A DNA stretch of 64,000 bases, taken from Sulfuriferula sp047300855 (GTDB lineage: Bacteria; Pseudomonadota; Gammaproteobacteria; Burkholderiales; Sulfuriferulaceae). The position numbers and the translations under genes were made by a program. How positions within the stretch are numbered: position 1 is the first letter of the stretch; each line of letters begins with the position of its first letter. This document shows positions 42,436-51,500 of this stretch, piece by piece. The notes beneath the pieces were generated by a model. It saw only the letters and a program-made list of their open reading frames with translations, had not been told where the DNA came from and ran no database searches. The stretch lies in NCBI RefSeq assembly GCF_047300855.1, contig NZ_CP170197.1, positions 3,286,001 through 3,350,000 of the forward strand, in the 5' to 3' direction.

Positions 42436-43623
42436 TCAGGCGTAGCACCGCAGTTTACGCGAGAACTTTTGCAACGACTCAATACCACTGGACTCGGCAC
42501 GATGGCACCAGTCCTGCAATTGGGCCAGGAGCTGTTCCTTGGTGGCGCTGGAACGCGCCCACAATGCTGCCAGATCCTGACGCATGGCATATACCGTGGC
42601 CAGCTCCTTGCTCTGGTTCAATACTTCCGACAGGCTCGCCTTATCCTGCTCGCGCATATCCGCTGCATCAAGATGCAGCCAATGCTTGACCTTCTTCGCC
42701 ATGCTGCCGTCATTAAGTTGCGGCAGTGAAGCTTTGAGCTTGAGCACCTCATCCGCGTACACGGTTTTTACTGAACGGGTAAACCGCGTCAATACATCGT
42801 AGCGATGGGTGATGATGGCCTGCAGCGTATCCAGGTCGCAGACTGCCTTGCCTTTGGTCATGCGCACACGAGGTGCAACCTTTTTGACTTTGGCCAAACC
42901 AAAAATTTCCATGATGCGGATATACATCCAGCCGATGTCAAACTCATACCATTTGTTGGACAGTTTGGCCGAGCTGCCGTAGGCATGGTGATTGTTGTGC
43001 AACTCCTCGCCGCCAATCAGGATGCCCCAAGGCAGAATGTTGGTGCTGGCGTCTTCACAAGTGAAGTTGCGATAGCCCCAGAAGTGTCCAATGCCGTTGA
43101 TAATGCCGGCGGCAGTTACCGGGATCCAGGCCATTTGCACCGCCCAGATGGTCAACCCGATTGGGCCGAACAACGCCAGGTTAATCAATAGCATCAGCAC
43201 GATGCCTTTGCCGCTGTAACGCGAATAGACATTGTGTTCCAGCCAGTCGTCGGGTGTGCCGGACCCGTATTTGTCCATTGTTTCCTGATTTTTCGATTCG
43301 GCGCGATAGAGTTCGGCGCCTTCAAAAAACACTTTTTTCAAGCCGAGCACTTGCGGACTGTGGGGATCTTCAGGGGTTTCACACTTGGCGTGGTGTTTGC
43401 GGTGAATTGCAGCCCATTGCTTGGTGACCATGCCGGTACTCAACCACAGCCAGAAACGGAAAAAGTGACTGACAATAGGGTGCAGCTCCAGCGCGCGATG
43501 CGCCTGATGGCGGTGCAGATAGATCGTGACGCCGGCGATGGTCACATGGGTCAGCGCCAAGGCGACCAAAACATAACCCCACCAAGGGAGATGCCCCACC
43601 AGACCGTTTGCTAATAAATCCAT
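42436..43623 (-). CDS. membrane fatty acid desaturase
   Basis: A 395-residue membrane di-iron desaturase of the acyl-CoA/Δ9 type. Histidine boxes: H37RHQAH42, H74RKHH78 and ELHNNHH near 210, with hydrophobic helices at 15-35, 50-66 and 140-190. It introduces double bonds into membrane fatty acids. After the catalytic domain there is an unusual extension of about 110 residues, helical and charged (ending IESLQKFSRKLRCYA), seen in related betaproteobacterial proteins and of unknown use. Faces the rpm operon across a shared terminator. Confidence 0.88.
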   Translation of the reverse strand: MDLLANGLVGHLPWWGYVLVALALTHVTIAGVTIYLHRHQAHRALELHPIVSHFFRFWLWLSTGMVTKQWAAIHRKHHAKCETPEDPHSPQVLGLKKVFFEGAELYRAESKNQETMDKYGSGTPDDWLEHNVYSRYSGKGIVLMLLINLALFGPIGLTIWAVQMAWIPVTAAGIINGIGHFWGYRNFTCEDASTNILPWGILIGGEELHNNHHAYGSSAKLSNKWYEFDIGWMYIRIMEIFGLAKVKKVAPRVRMTKGKAVCDLDTLQAIITHRYDVLTRFTRSVKTVYADEVLKLKASLPQLNDGSMAKKVKHWLHLDAADMREQDKASLSEVLNQSKELATVYAMRQDLAALWARSSATKEQLLAQLQDWCHRAESSGIESLQKFSRKLRCYA

Positions 43624-43747
43624 AGTTTCACTTACCTCAAATGAATGACTGCGTGTCGCAGCGAGGAAGACATAAATTCAAGTCAAGATAATCTTATCCT
43701 GATATATATCATCCACTGCGTAATATAACAGAAATACGCCTATCACA

Positions 43748-45037
43748 TTAGGCCTTTTGTTTCTCGTGCTTAATGATGTTAATGTCGCGGCGCGGATATG
43801 GGATTTCAATCCCGCCAGCCCGGAAATTCTTCCATATTTCCATATACAGCTCGGAACGCAGATTGGCCTGCCCTCCTTCCGGGTCTGAAATCCATACGCC
43901 CAGCTCCAGATCAATGCCGCTCTCGCCAAAGTTTTTTATCAACACCCTGGGAGCTTCCTTGCTATCCCCCTGTAGCACTCGAGGGTGATTTACCGCCGCC
44001 GCTGTCAATATTTCCATTGCCCGCTCCAGCGGGCTCTCATAGCTGATCTGGATGGGGATCGCCATGCGAATATCGCGCTTGCTGAGCGAATGGTTGACTA
44101 TGGTTGAGGTAATCAGCGTTTCATTGGGAATCAGGATTTCCGTACCATCCAGCGCTTTGAGCAAGGTATAACGCGTGTTGATCTGGCTTACTTCACCATA
44201 ACCTGTACCCACCGTGAGCATGTCGCCTGGGCGAATCGAGCGATCCAGCAGAATGATGAACCCGGATACATAGTTACTGGCGATTTTCTGCAGACCCAGA
44301 CCGAGTCCTACACCCAGAGCCCCGCCAAACACCGACAGCACGGTGATATCAATGCCCACCACCGGCAATGCAATCAACACGCCAGTAATAATCAGCAGGG
44401 TACGGGTCGCCTTGATCAACGCCAGGCGCAGATTGAGGTCCAGACGGCTCACGCGCATCAGACGCGTCTCGACGAATTGCGCCAGCCACAGTGCGCCAAC
44501 CACCGCGAGCACAATGAGAATAATCGCCTCAAGCAGCAGCAGCAGCGAGAAATGGTGGACACCTGCGTCAAAGGAAACACTATCCAGCCCATGCAGGATG
44601 CGCGGCAGCAGGCCAGTGATATGCAGCGCCAGTCCAATCCAGATCAGCCAGGCGATCAAGCGCTCCCAGGTCTTGATGGCTTCGTTGCTGCGCAATGCAT
44701 AGCGCAGCATATACACCAGGGTGCGCACCAATACCAAGGCCCCCAGCAGCGGCACGGCAATATTCAACACATGCACCGGCTGCCATGTCTCAAGAATCTC
44801 TCGCCCGATCAGTATCAGCACCAGCATAAGCAGCGGCGAACCAATCCGTTTCAACCCTTCCAGACCGAGGCGCCAAGATCCGTGGGCGTGCGTCAGCCGC
44901 GGGAAAATCCAGCGCATCGCGCCCCAGCCCAGCAAACCACATACGGCGAGAACAGCGAACTGCCAACCCAGTTCGTTGCGGTGGGTTTCGTTGAGCAACT
45001 GGAATAACAGGTTTTCGAGCGGTGCGGGTCGGGTCAT
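43748..45037 (-). CDS. MscS family mechanosensitive channel
   Basis: A 429-residue channel with four to five N-terminal helices, then the MscS pore helix with its Gly/Ala pattern (GGALGVGLGLGLQKIASNYV) and the cytoplasmic β-domain (ILLDRSIRPGDMLTVG). It would release solutes on hypoosmotic shock. The start at 45037 overlaps the stop of the PLD-like gene as ATGA; a longer start at 45076 would overlap that gene further. Unrelated in sequence to mscL at 59.8 kb. Confidence 0.88.
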   Translation of the reverse strand: MTRPAPLENLLFQLLNETHRNELGWQFAVLAVCGLLGWGAMRWIFPRLTHAHGSWRLGLEGLKRIGSPLLMLVLILIGREILETWQPVHVLNIAVPLLGALVLVRTLVYMLRYALRSNEAIKTWERLIAWLIWIGLALHITGLLPRILHGLDSVSFDAGVHHFSLLLLLEAIILIVLAVVGALWLAQFVETRLMRVSRLDLNLRLALIKATRTLLIITGVLIALPVVGIDITVLSVFGGALGVGLGLGLQKIASNYVSGFIILLDRSIRPGDMLTVGTGYGEVSQINTRYTLLKALDGTEILIPNETLITSTIVNHSLSKRDIRMAIPIQISYESPLERAMEILTAAAVNHPRVLQGDSKEAPRVLIKNFGESGIDLELGVWISDPEGGQANLRSELYMEIWKNFRAGGIEIPYPRRDINIIKHEKQKA

Positions 45038-45591
45038 GGATTTAACGCTGTTGCGTGTTCGCGGTGGTAACGCCAATTAACGGCATAAGCCTGTGCCAGC
45101 GCCGGGTTTCCGCGCAATATGAGCAGGTTTTCTGCGTTGCGGTACTGCGCCGCATGGGTAAAATTATAACTGCCGGTAATGACCACCGGCGCGCTATTCG
45201 CGTCGATAATCATGATCTTGTTGTGGGCGCTGGCATGCCCGGCATCCAGATAAACCGGCACACCGGCCGCAGCCATATGCCTCACCACACTGGTGGAAAT
45301 CCTGTCGGTCTGCTCGCTATCGGCGATCAACGCCACGTCCACACCGCGCTGATGCGCCGCAATCAGCACATCGGCAATAGCACGATGGGTAAAACTGAAC
45401 GCCTGGATACGAATCTGCCGACGCGCATCACGTATCGCGGCAATCACCAGCGCCGCCGCGTCGTCGCCCGGCGTAAACGCTACCTGAACCGTGCCCACCG
45501 CAGGCAGCACAGGCGGCGTGTGACTATCCTGAAACGCCCAACTGGCATGGCTGCATGACCATAGCGCCAGCCAAACGATGGCTTTGCGCAT
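45034..45591 (-). CDS. secreted phospholipase D-family (HKD) nuclease-like protein
   Basis: A 185-residue protein with a signal peptide (MRKAIVWLALWSCSHASWA) and one HKD motif: H123-x-K125-x4-D130 (HNKIMIID) followed by GSYNFTHAAQ. A single-motif protein of this size fits the Nuc/EndA-type endonucleases, which work as dimers in the periplasm; phospholipase activity is less likely. The ATG lies just behind the rsmB-like stop, and the gene's stop overlaps the mscS start, forming a three-gene unit. Confidence 0.83.
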   Translation of the reverse strand: MRKAIVWLALWSCSHASWAFQDSHTPPVLPAVGTVQVAFTPGDDAAALVIAAIRDARRQIRIQAFSFTHRAIADVLIAAHQRGVDVALIADSEQTDRISTSVVRHMAAAGVPVYLDAGHASAHNKIMIIDANSAPVVITGSYNFTHAAQYRNAENLLILRGNPALAQAYAVNWRYHREHATALNP

Positions 45592-45592
45592 G

Positions 45593-46846
45593 TCAGCTCG
45601 CTTCCAGTACCGCTGCAAAAAAGCCATCGGTGCCGTGCTCTGCCGGGTTAAGCCGCAAATAGTCGCCGGTGTCGAGCGCGATGTGTTGCTGCTGCAGAAT
45701 TTCCGCTGCACTTTTCAGCACAAACCGCGGATTGGCCGCAATAAACGCTTCGACCACCTGCTCGTTTTCTTCCGGCAGCAAACTGCAGGTGGCATACACC
45801 AGCCGCCCGCCCGATTTCACCAGGCGCGACGCAGCAGCCAAAATCGCTGCCTGCTTGGCAGACAGCTCGGCTACGCTATCCGGCGACTGACGCCATTTCA
45901 GATCCGGGTTGCGGCGCAGCGTGCCCATACCGCTGCACGGCGCATCCACCAGCACGCGGTCAATCTTGCCGGCCAGGCGCTTGATGCGGGTGTCGTTTTC
46001 ACTGGTAATCAATTGCGGCGTGAGGTTGGACAAACCGGAACGCTTGAGCCGCGGTTTGAGCTTGGCCAGGCGTTTTTCCGACACGTCGAACGCATACAAC
46101 CTCCCCGAGGAATGCATCAGCGCGCCCAGCAGCAGCGTTTTTCCCCCCGCCCCGGCACAAAAATCCACCACCATTTCGCCACGGCGCGGAGCAACCAGAT
46201 AACCCAGCAGCTGGCTGCCTTCATCCTGGATCTCGAATTTTCCTTCCAGAAACGGTTTGTATTTGGCCAGTACCGGCTTGTCGGCCAGCCGGATTCCCAT
46301 CGGGGAGTATGGCGTGGCGGTTGCAGTAATGCCGGCCGCGTTGAGCACGTCAATCATTTCATCGCGCTTTGCAAGCAGCGTGTTGACGCGCAAATCCAGC
46401 GGTGCCGGACGCAACAGCGCCTGGGCCAGCCGCGTCGCCGCCGCTTCGCCATAGACTGCCAACAAGCGCTCCGCCAGCCAATCCGGCATATCCCATTGTA
46501 CCGCCAGCGGCTGCGTCGCCAGGTCCAGCGCCTTGATCTGCGGCACCATGTCCAGCTCCGGCCCGCGCAGATGCGGCTCCAGCTGACGCATGTTCATGCC
46601 CTGCACGCGCACCAGCCAGGCCAGCGCCAACTGCCGGGGCGTGCCTTTGCCAGTCGCAGTCTCCAGCGAGCGCTTGCGGCGCAGCACGCCAAACACCAGT
46701 TCAGCGATAAAGGCGCGATCCTTGTTACCCAGCATCGGGTTTTCGCGAAAATAACGGCTCAATACCGCGTCAGCTGGCGCATCCAGAGGCAACACCGCAC
46801 GTAGTGCGGTAATGGCTTGTTCAAGAGGGAGATGGGGATAAGACAT
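45593..46846 (-). CDS. RsmB/NOP-family rRNA m5C methyltransferase
   Basis: A 417-residue SAM-dependent RNA cytosine-C5 methyltransferase. The N-terminal 130 residues resemble the NusB-like/PUA-type accessory region of RsmB-like enzymes; the catalytic core has VVDFCAGAGGKTLLLG (SAM loop), DAPCSGMGTLRRNPD (motif IV, one cysteine) and VYATCSLLPEENE (motif VI with the catalytic cysteine). Whether it methylates 16S C967 like RsmB or another position cannot be told from sequence. First gene of a minus-strand unit with the PLD-like and MscS genes. Confidence 0.87.
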   Translation of the reverse strand: MSYPHLPLEQAITALRAVLPLDAPADAVLSRYFRENPMLGNKDRAFIAELVFGVLRRKRSLETATGKGTPRQLALAWLVRVQGMNMRQLEPHLRGPELDMVPQIKALDLATQPLAVQWDMPDWLAERLLAVYGEAAATRLAQALLRPAPLDLRVNTLLAKRDEMIDVLNAAGITATATPYSPMGIRLADKPVLAKYKPFLEGKFEIQDEGSQLLGYLVAPRRGEMVVDFCAGAGGKTLLLGALMHSSGRLYAFDVSEKRLAKLKPRLKRSGLSNLTPQLITSENDTRIKRLAGKIDRVLVDAPCSGMGTLRRNPDLKWRQSPDSVAELSAKQAAILAAASRLVKSGGRLVYATCSLLPEENEQVVEAFIAANPRFVLKSAAEILQQQHIALDTGDYLRLNPAEHGTDGFFAAVLEAS

Positions 46847-47011
46847 GGGTTTTACGGGTTCGACATTGCCCTGCAGTTTAGCGGAAACGGCTGCCGTCGA
46901 CCACGCCAGGCAAGACTTGCAGTTTGCTGCAAACGGTTAAATATCAGATAATTCCGCTGTTTATCCCTGCCCCGCTCTTCATTAAAGCGATTTACCAACC
47001 TGAGGTGCTCC

Positions 47012-48796
47012 TTGAAAGACCTGCTCGCCTGCAATCTGTGGCTGTATAAAGTTTTCCCATTTCTGCGCTGGTGGCCGATAGTCAACCGCAATACCACCAA
47101 GGCTGATCTGACAGCGGGTTTGACCGGGGCAATGATTGTGCTGCCGCAAGGCGTGGCATTTGCGACCATTGCCGGCTTACCGCCAGAGTATGGCTTGTAT
47201 GCGGCAATGGTTCCTGCGGTAATCGCCGCGCTGTTCGGGTCCAGCTGGCACCTGGTGTCGGGTCCGACCACAGCCATTTCGATTGCCGTGTTTGCCTCGG
47301 TCAGTCCTTTGGCCGAACCCGGATCGGCACAGTTCATCAGCCTGGTACTTACCCTTACCTTCCTCACCGGAGTCTTCCAGCTCATCATGGGCCTGGCGCG
47401 TCTGGGCGCATTGGTCAACTTCATTTCCCACACCGTGGTGATCGGCTTTACCGCGGGTGCAGCCGTGCTGATCGCAGCCAGCCAGATCAAGCACTTCCTT
47501 GGGCTCAACATGGCCCGGGGCTTGCCTTTCCACGAGATTCTGCATCAAGTGTTTCTGCAACTGGACAAAATCAACCCTTATGTCACCGCTGTGGGTGTCA
47601 TCACCCTGCTCACCGGCATCGTGGCACGCAAACTGATGCCCAAGCTGTACATGATTATTGCCATGGTGGTGGGTAGCGTGGCCGCCCTCATCATCAACAA
47701 CCTGGCAGGCGGTGCCGAAGCCACCCACATCAAAACTGTCGGCGCGCTGGCTGCCCACCTGCCACCGTTCACACTGCCGGATTTTTCGCCCACAGCCATC
47801 AGCCAGGTGATTTTCCCGGCGCTGATTGTGACCATGCTGGCGCTGACTGAAGCGGTATCGATCTCGCGCGCCATCGCGGTGAAATCCGAGCAACGCATTG
47901 ACGGAAATCAGGAATTCATCGGCCAGGGCTTATCCAACATTTTCGGCAGTTTCTTTTCCAGCTATGCTTCCAGTGGCTCGTTCAATCGCAGCGGCGTGAA
48001 CTATGCTGCAGGCGCAAGAACCCCGTTGGCTGCGGTGTATTCCGCACTGTTCCTGATCCTGATTTTGATGCTGGTGGCATCACTCGCCGCCTACCTGCCG
48101 ACTGCGGCGATGGCCGGTATTCTGTTCCTGGTGGCATGGGCGTTGATTGACTTCCACCATATCCATTCCATTTTCCATACCAGCAAACAGGAAACGGCTG
48201 TGCTGGCGGTGACGATCATCGGTACGCTGATTGATCTGGAAAAAGGCATTTTCTTCGGCATCATGTTGTCGCTGATGCTCTATCTGTACCGCACCTCACG
48301 TCCGGCGCTGGTGGATGTGATGCCGGATCCGGAACCGGACAGCTACCATTTCGTCGCAGCGGATGGCCACCCAGAATGCCCGCAACTCAAAATGATCCGC
48401 CTTCAAGGCTCGATTTTCTTTGGCGCGGTTAACCACGTGCAGCAGGCCTTGCAGCAGATTGACGAGATTAACCCTCAGCAGAAACACGCACTGATTGCTG
48501 CCGGCGGCATGAATTTCGTAGACGTGGCCGGCGCAGAAATGCTGGCGCAAGAAGCCAAGCGCCGCAACAAAATTGGGGGCGGACTGTATTTCTACCGGAT
48601 GCAAAATGGAGTGCGCGATCTACTGGTAAAAGGCCATTATTTGAACGACATCGGCGAAGACCATATTTTCCCCACCAAATCGCGCCCGATCGACGCGATC
48701 TATTCCAGGCTCGACCCAGAAATCTGCCGTACCTGTACTGCACGCATTTTCACGCAATGTAATATTGCACTACCCAATGGAGAGCCACGCACATGA
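47012..48796 (+). CDS. SulP family anion transporter (bicarbonate or sulfate)
   Basis: A 594-residue SLC26/SulP carrier: about 12-14 helices (30-430) with the family segment IVLPQGVAFATIAGLPPEYGLY, and a C-terminal STAS domain (about 450-560, MIRLQGSIFFGAVNHV). It starts at TTG behind a GAGGTG ribosome-binding site; the next in-frame ATG falls within the first helix. The overlap with a γ-carbonic anhydrase gene (ATGA) makes bicarbonate, as in BicA, the best guess for the substrate; sulfate is the alternative. Confidence 0.87.
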   Translation: MKDLLACNLWLYKVFPFLRWWPIVNRNTTKADLTAGLTGAMIVLPQGVAFATIAGLPPEYGLYAAMVPAVIAALFGSSWHLVSGPTTAISIAVFASVSPLAEPGSAQFISLVLTLTFLTGVFQLIMGLARLGALVNFISHTVVIGFTAGAAVLIAASQIKHFLGLNMARGLPFHEILHQVFLQLDKINPYVTAVGVITLLTGIVARKLMPKLYMIIAMVVGSVAALIINNLAGGAEATHIKTVGALAAHLPPFTLPDFSPTAISQVIFPALIVTMLALTEAVSISRAIAVKSEQRIDGNQEFIGQGLSNIFGSFFSSYASSGSFNRSGVNYAAGARTPLAAVYSALFLILILMLVASLAAYLPTAAMAGILFLVAWALIDFHHIHSIFHTSKQETAVLAVTIIGTLIDLEKGIFFGIMLSLMLYLYRTSRPALVDVMPDPEPDSYHFVAADGHPECPQLKMIRLQGSIFFGAVNHVQQALQQIDEINPQQKHALIAAGGMNFVDVAGAEMLAQEAKRRNKIGGGLYFYRMQNGVRDLLVKGHYLNDIGEDHIFPTKSRPIDAIYSRLDPEICRTCTARIFTQCNIALPNGEPRT

Positions 48797-49353
48797 TCCG
48801 CAAAAATCCCAGTGGCGACCTGCCCGTCATCCACGAATCCGCGTTTGTCGACCCCACTGCGATTATTTGCGGCAAGGTGCTCATCGGCGAAAATGTATTT
48901 ATCGGCCCCTATGTAGTCATTCGTGCCGACGAGGTGGATGACAGCGGCAATATGGAACCGATCTCCATCGGCGCCAATTCCAACATCCAGGACGGCGTCG
49001 TGATCCACTCCAAATCCGGCGCGCGGGTGAAGATCGGCGAACACACCTCCATCGCCCACCGTTCCATCGTGCATGGCCCATGCGTGGTCGGCGACAACGT
49101 CTTCATCGGCTTCAACTCGGTGTTGTTCAACTGTGTAGTGGGCAAGCGCTGCGTGGTGCGCCACAATTCAGTAGTGGAAGGCTGCGAACTGCCGGACGGC
49201 TTCCATATCCCATCCACCACCAACATCCATGCCGATTCTGATCTCAGCAAAATCGAACAGGTCGGGTTCCGCGAAGAAGACTTTTCCGAAGATGTGGCGC
49301 AGACCAACATCAACCTGGTGAAGGGTTACAAAAAGCTGCAGAACGAATTCTGA
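48793..49353 (+). CDS. γ-class carbonic anhydrase-like protein
   Basis: A 186-residue left-handed β-helix protein with repeated hexapeptides (IGENVF, IGANSN, IGEHTS). Candidate zinc ligands are H72 (VVIHS), H89 and H94 (SIAHRSIVHG), the last two with the H-x4-H spacing of Cam/CamH. It should interconvert CO2 and bicarbonate in the cytoplasm. Translationally coupled to the SulP gene, it may capture or supply the transported bicarbonate. It converges with the hyf-like run. Confidence 0.87.
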   Translation: MIRKNPSGDLPVIHESAFVDPTAIICGKVLIGENVFIGPYVVIRADEVDDSGNMEPISIGANSNIQDGVVIHSKSGARVKIGEHTSIAHRSIVHGPCVVGDNVFIGFNSVLFNCVVGKRCVVRHNSVVEGCELPDGFHIPSTTNIHADSDLSKIEQVGFREEDFSEDVAQTNINLVKGYKKLQNEF

Positions 49354-49418
49354 TCAGCCCCGGTTACGGTCTGCGAATCGACACGCAGATAGTCTGGTTA
49401 GCTGTATTCCTTGTCCGT

Positions 49419-49943
49419 TTACTTGGCTAGCCCCTGCGCGTTGCTGATCCCCGTCAGGATGCCTTGCATGAGCGCAGAAGGGCTGGGCGGACAACCTGGG
49501 ACGGCAATATCCACCGGGATCACGTTGGATACGCGCCCGCAACTCGCATAACTTTCTCCGAATACCCCCCCGGTACAGCCGCAATCGCCGATTGCCACCA
49601 CCAGTGTCGGCTCAGGCATGGCTGCATAGGTGCGCTGCAGGGCCGTTTCCATATGCCGCGAAACCGGGCCGGTGACGAGCAGCATGTCTGCATGCCGCGG
49701 GCTGGCGACAAAATGAATGCCGAGCCCTTCCAGGTTGTAATACGGGTTGCTGAGGGCGTGGATTTCAAGTTCGCAACCGTTGCACGAACCGGCATCCACG
49801 TGACGAATCGCCAGCGCGCCGCCGAAGCGCCTGAGGATTTCATCCTGCAAGCGCTGGGCAGTGCAGCGCAATGCGTCGTTAATCTCCGGCGGCGTCTCGG
49901 TTTTTATGCCCGACCGTAATATCTGTCTAATGATCTTGTGCAT
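49419..49943 (-). CDS. hyfI: hydrogenase-4-like small subunit (NuoB family)
   Basis: A 174-residue NuoB/HyfI-type protein expected to carry one [4Fe-4S] cluster next to the large subunit. Cysteines are kept: C54-x2-C57 (GSCNGC), C121/C123 and C151 (PGCPPSP). No twin-arginine signal, as for group 4 complexes that face the cytoplasm. Starts behind a GAGGAAT ribosome-binding site, six bases after hyfG. Last gene of the minus-strand run. The cluster site is intact although the partner's Ni site is not. Confidence 0.85.
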   Translation of the reverse strand: MHKIIRQILRSGIKTETPPEINDALRCTAQRLQDEILRRFGGALAIRHVDAGSCNGCELEIHALSNPYYNLEGLGIHFVASPRHADMLLVTGPVSRHMETALQRTYAAMPEPTLVVAIGDCGCTGGVFGESYASCGRVSNVIPVDIAVPGCPPSPSALMQGILTGISNAQGLAK

Positions 49944-49949
49944 GATTCC

Positions 49950-51491
49950 TCATAAATCGTGCCCGCTATAACTCAAGTTGAACGATTTATTGATGAGCGG
50001 AAAATCCGGAACGATATTGCCCAGCACCGCGTGCTCGATCAGCGGCCAGTTCTGCCACGACGGATCATGCGGATGCAGGCGGCGGATGCGATTGTCCGCT
50101 CCTGTTTCGAGTGCGACAAAGACCTCGCCGCGCCAGCCTTCCACCCAGCCCACGCCAATCGCGTTGTCGGGGGCTTTTGGCAGCGCCGTGAAAATCGCGC
50201 CGCCCGGCAACCCCTTCAGAATCAGACGGCAAAGGCGTATTGCCTCGTTCACCTCGTCAAAGCGAACCGTCACTCGCGCCGCGACATCGCCGTTGCGGTG
50301 CGTTGCCATCCGCACATCCAGTCTGTCATAAGGCGCAGTGGGAAATTGCGCGCGCAAATCCCAAGCCTGTGCGCTCGCGCGCCCCGCCAGTCCGCACAGC
50401 CCGAGGCCGACGGCCAGTTCCGGGGCAACCCGGCCGGCTCCGATAAAACGATCCTGCAGCCCCGCGTGGTCGTCGTAGATGTTGTGCAAACGGCTGACGG
50501 CCTGATCGAGCACGTCGAGCTCGGCCATCAGTCGAGCGCCACCACTTTCATCCAGATCACTTTTCACGCCACCGGGAACAATGCTGTCCATCAGGTAGCG
50601 GTGTCCGAACAGCGCCGCGTTGCTGCGCAGCAGGTCTTCCTTGAGACAGGAGAACTGCGCCAGGCCAAAGGCCAGACCGGCATCGTTGCCCAGTGCGCCC
50701 AGGTCTCCCAGGTGGTTGGCCAGCCGCTCGCGTTCCAGCAGCAGAGCACGCAGCCACAGCGCCCGCTCGGGCGGCGTCCTATCCACCGCGCTTTCCGCCG
50801 CCATCGCGTAGGCCCATGCGTAGGCGACGGTGGAATCGCCACTGATCCGCCCCGCGAGCCGCGCCCCGCTCTCCAGCGTCATCGCCTCAAACAGCTTTTC
50901 TATGCCCTTGTGGGTGTAGCCCAGGCGCGGTTCCAGGCGCAGGATTTTTTCGCCTATCACCGAAAAGCGGAAATGGCCGGGCTCAATCGTCCCGGCGTGC
51001 ACCGGCCCGACTGCAATCTCGTGCACGCCGTCGCCTTCCACGGTGACGAACGGGTAATCCTGCACTGTGGCAGGGTGCACGGTGCTGCCGTCGAAATCCT
51101 TGCGCAACGGATACTGGTCTGCTGGCCAGGCGCTGTGCCGCAGCCACGGACGCGCATCCTGCGGGTTGTGCGGATAAATGCCGAGCAAGTCACCGAGCGC
51201 GCGTTGCATGCGGCTCGCCACCGGGAAAATATCGTCAATGCCAGGATACGCTTCATGGTCGGCGGACAGCGTCAGCCACACCAGCCCGGAACGGATGACC
51301 AACGCCGCGTGCACGACAAAGCCACGCTGCAGTTCGCGTCGATCGCTTCCCCACAGCGCGACCAGACGCCCGCCCTTGTCATGCACCTGCTGGCAGACCT
51401 GGCGCCATGCTGCGGCATCCACATCGCCGTGCCACACCGGTGCCGCACCGGGAAGCGCAGACAATGCAAGGTCAAAATCTTCGATGCGCAT
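49950..51491 (-). CDS. hyfG: hydrogenase-4-like large subunit lacking Ni-Fe ligands
   Basis: A 513-residue HyfG/HycE-type protein: NuoC-like N-terminal part (about 20-140) and NuoD/large-subunit part (150-513; LEPRLGYTHKGIEKL). In active enzymes the site is built by RxCGxC and DPCxxC. Here the corresponding positions read R-I-S217-G-D-S220 and N-L-S507-Y-S-G510, so all four cysteines are gone, as is the nearby His (Tyr224). The protein therefore cannot bind the standard Ni-Fe centre and resembles energy-converting hydrogenase-related (Ehr) subunits. AGGAG ribosome-binding site; no maturation protease or hyp genes nearby. Confidence 0.87.
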   Translation of the reverse strand: MRIEDFDLALSALPGAAPVWHGDVDAAAWRQVCQQVHDKGGRLVALWGSDRRELQRGFVVHAALVIRSGLVWLTLSADHEAYPGIDDIFPVASRMQRALGDLLGIYPHNPQDARPWLRHSAWPADQYPLRKDFDGSTVHPATVQDYPFVTVEGDGVHEIAVGPVHAGTIEPGHFRFSVIGEKILRLEPRLGYTHKGIEKLFEAMTLESGARLAGRISGDSTVAYAWAYAMAAESAVDRTPPERALWLRALLLERERLANHLGDLGALGNDAGLAFGLAQFSCLKEDLLRSNAALFGHRYLMDSIVPGGVKSDLDESGGARLMAELDVLDQAVSRLHNIYDDHAGLQDRFIGAGRVAPELAVGLGLCGLAGRASAQAWDLRAQFPTAPYDRLDVRMATHRNGDVAARVTVRFDEVNEAIRLCRLILKGLPGGAIFTALPKAPDNAIGVGWVEGWRGEVFVALETGADNRIRRLHPHDPSWQNWPLIEHAVLGNIVPDFPLINKSFNLSYSGHDL

Positions 51492-51500
51492 GTGGCTCCT

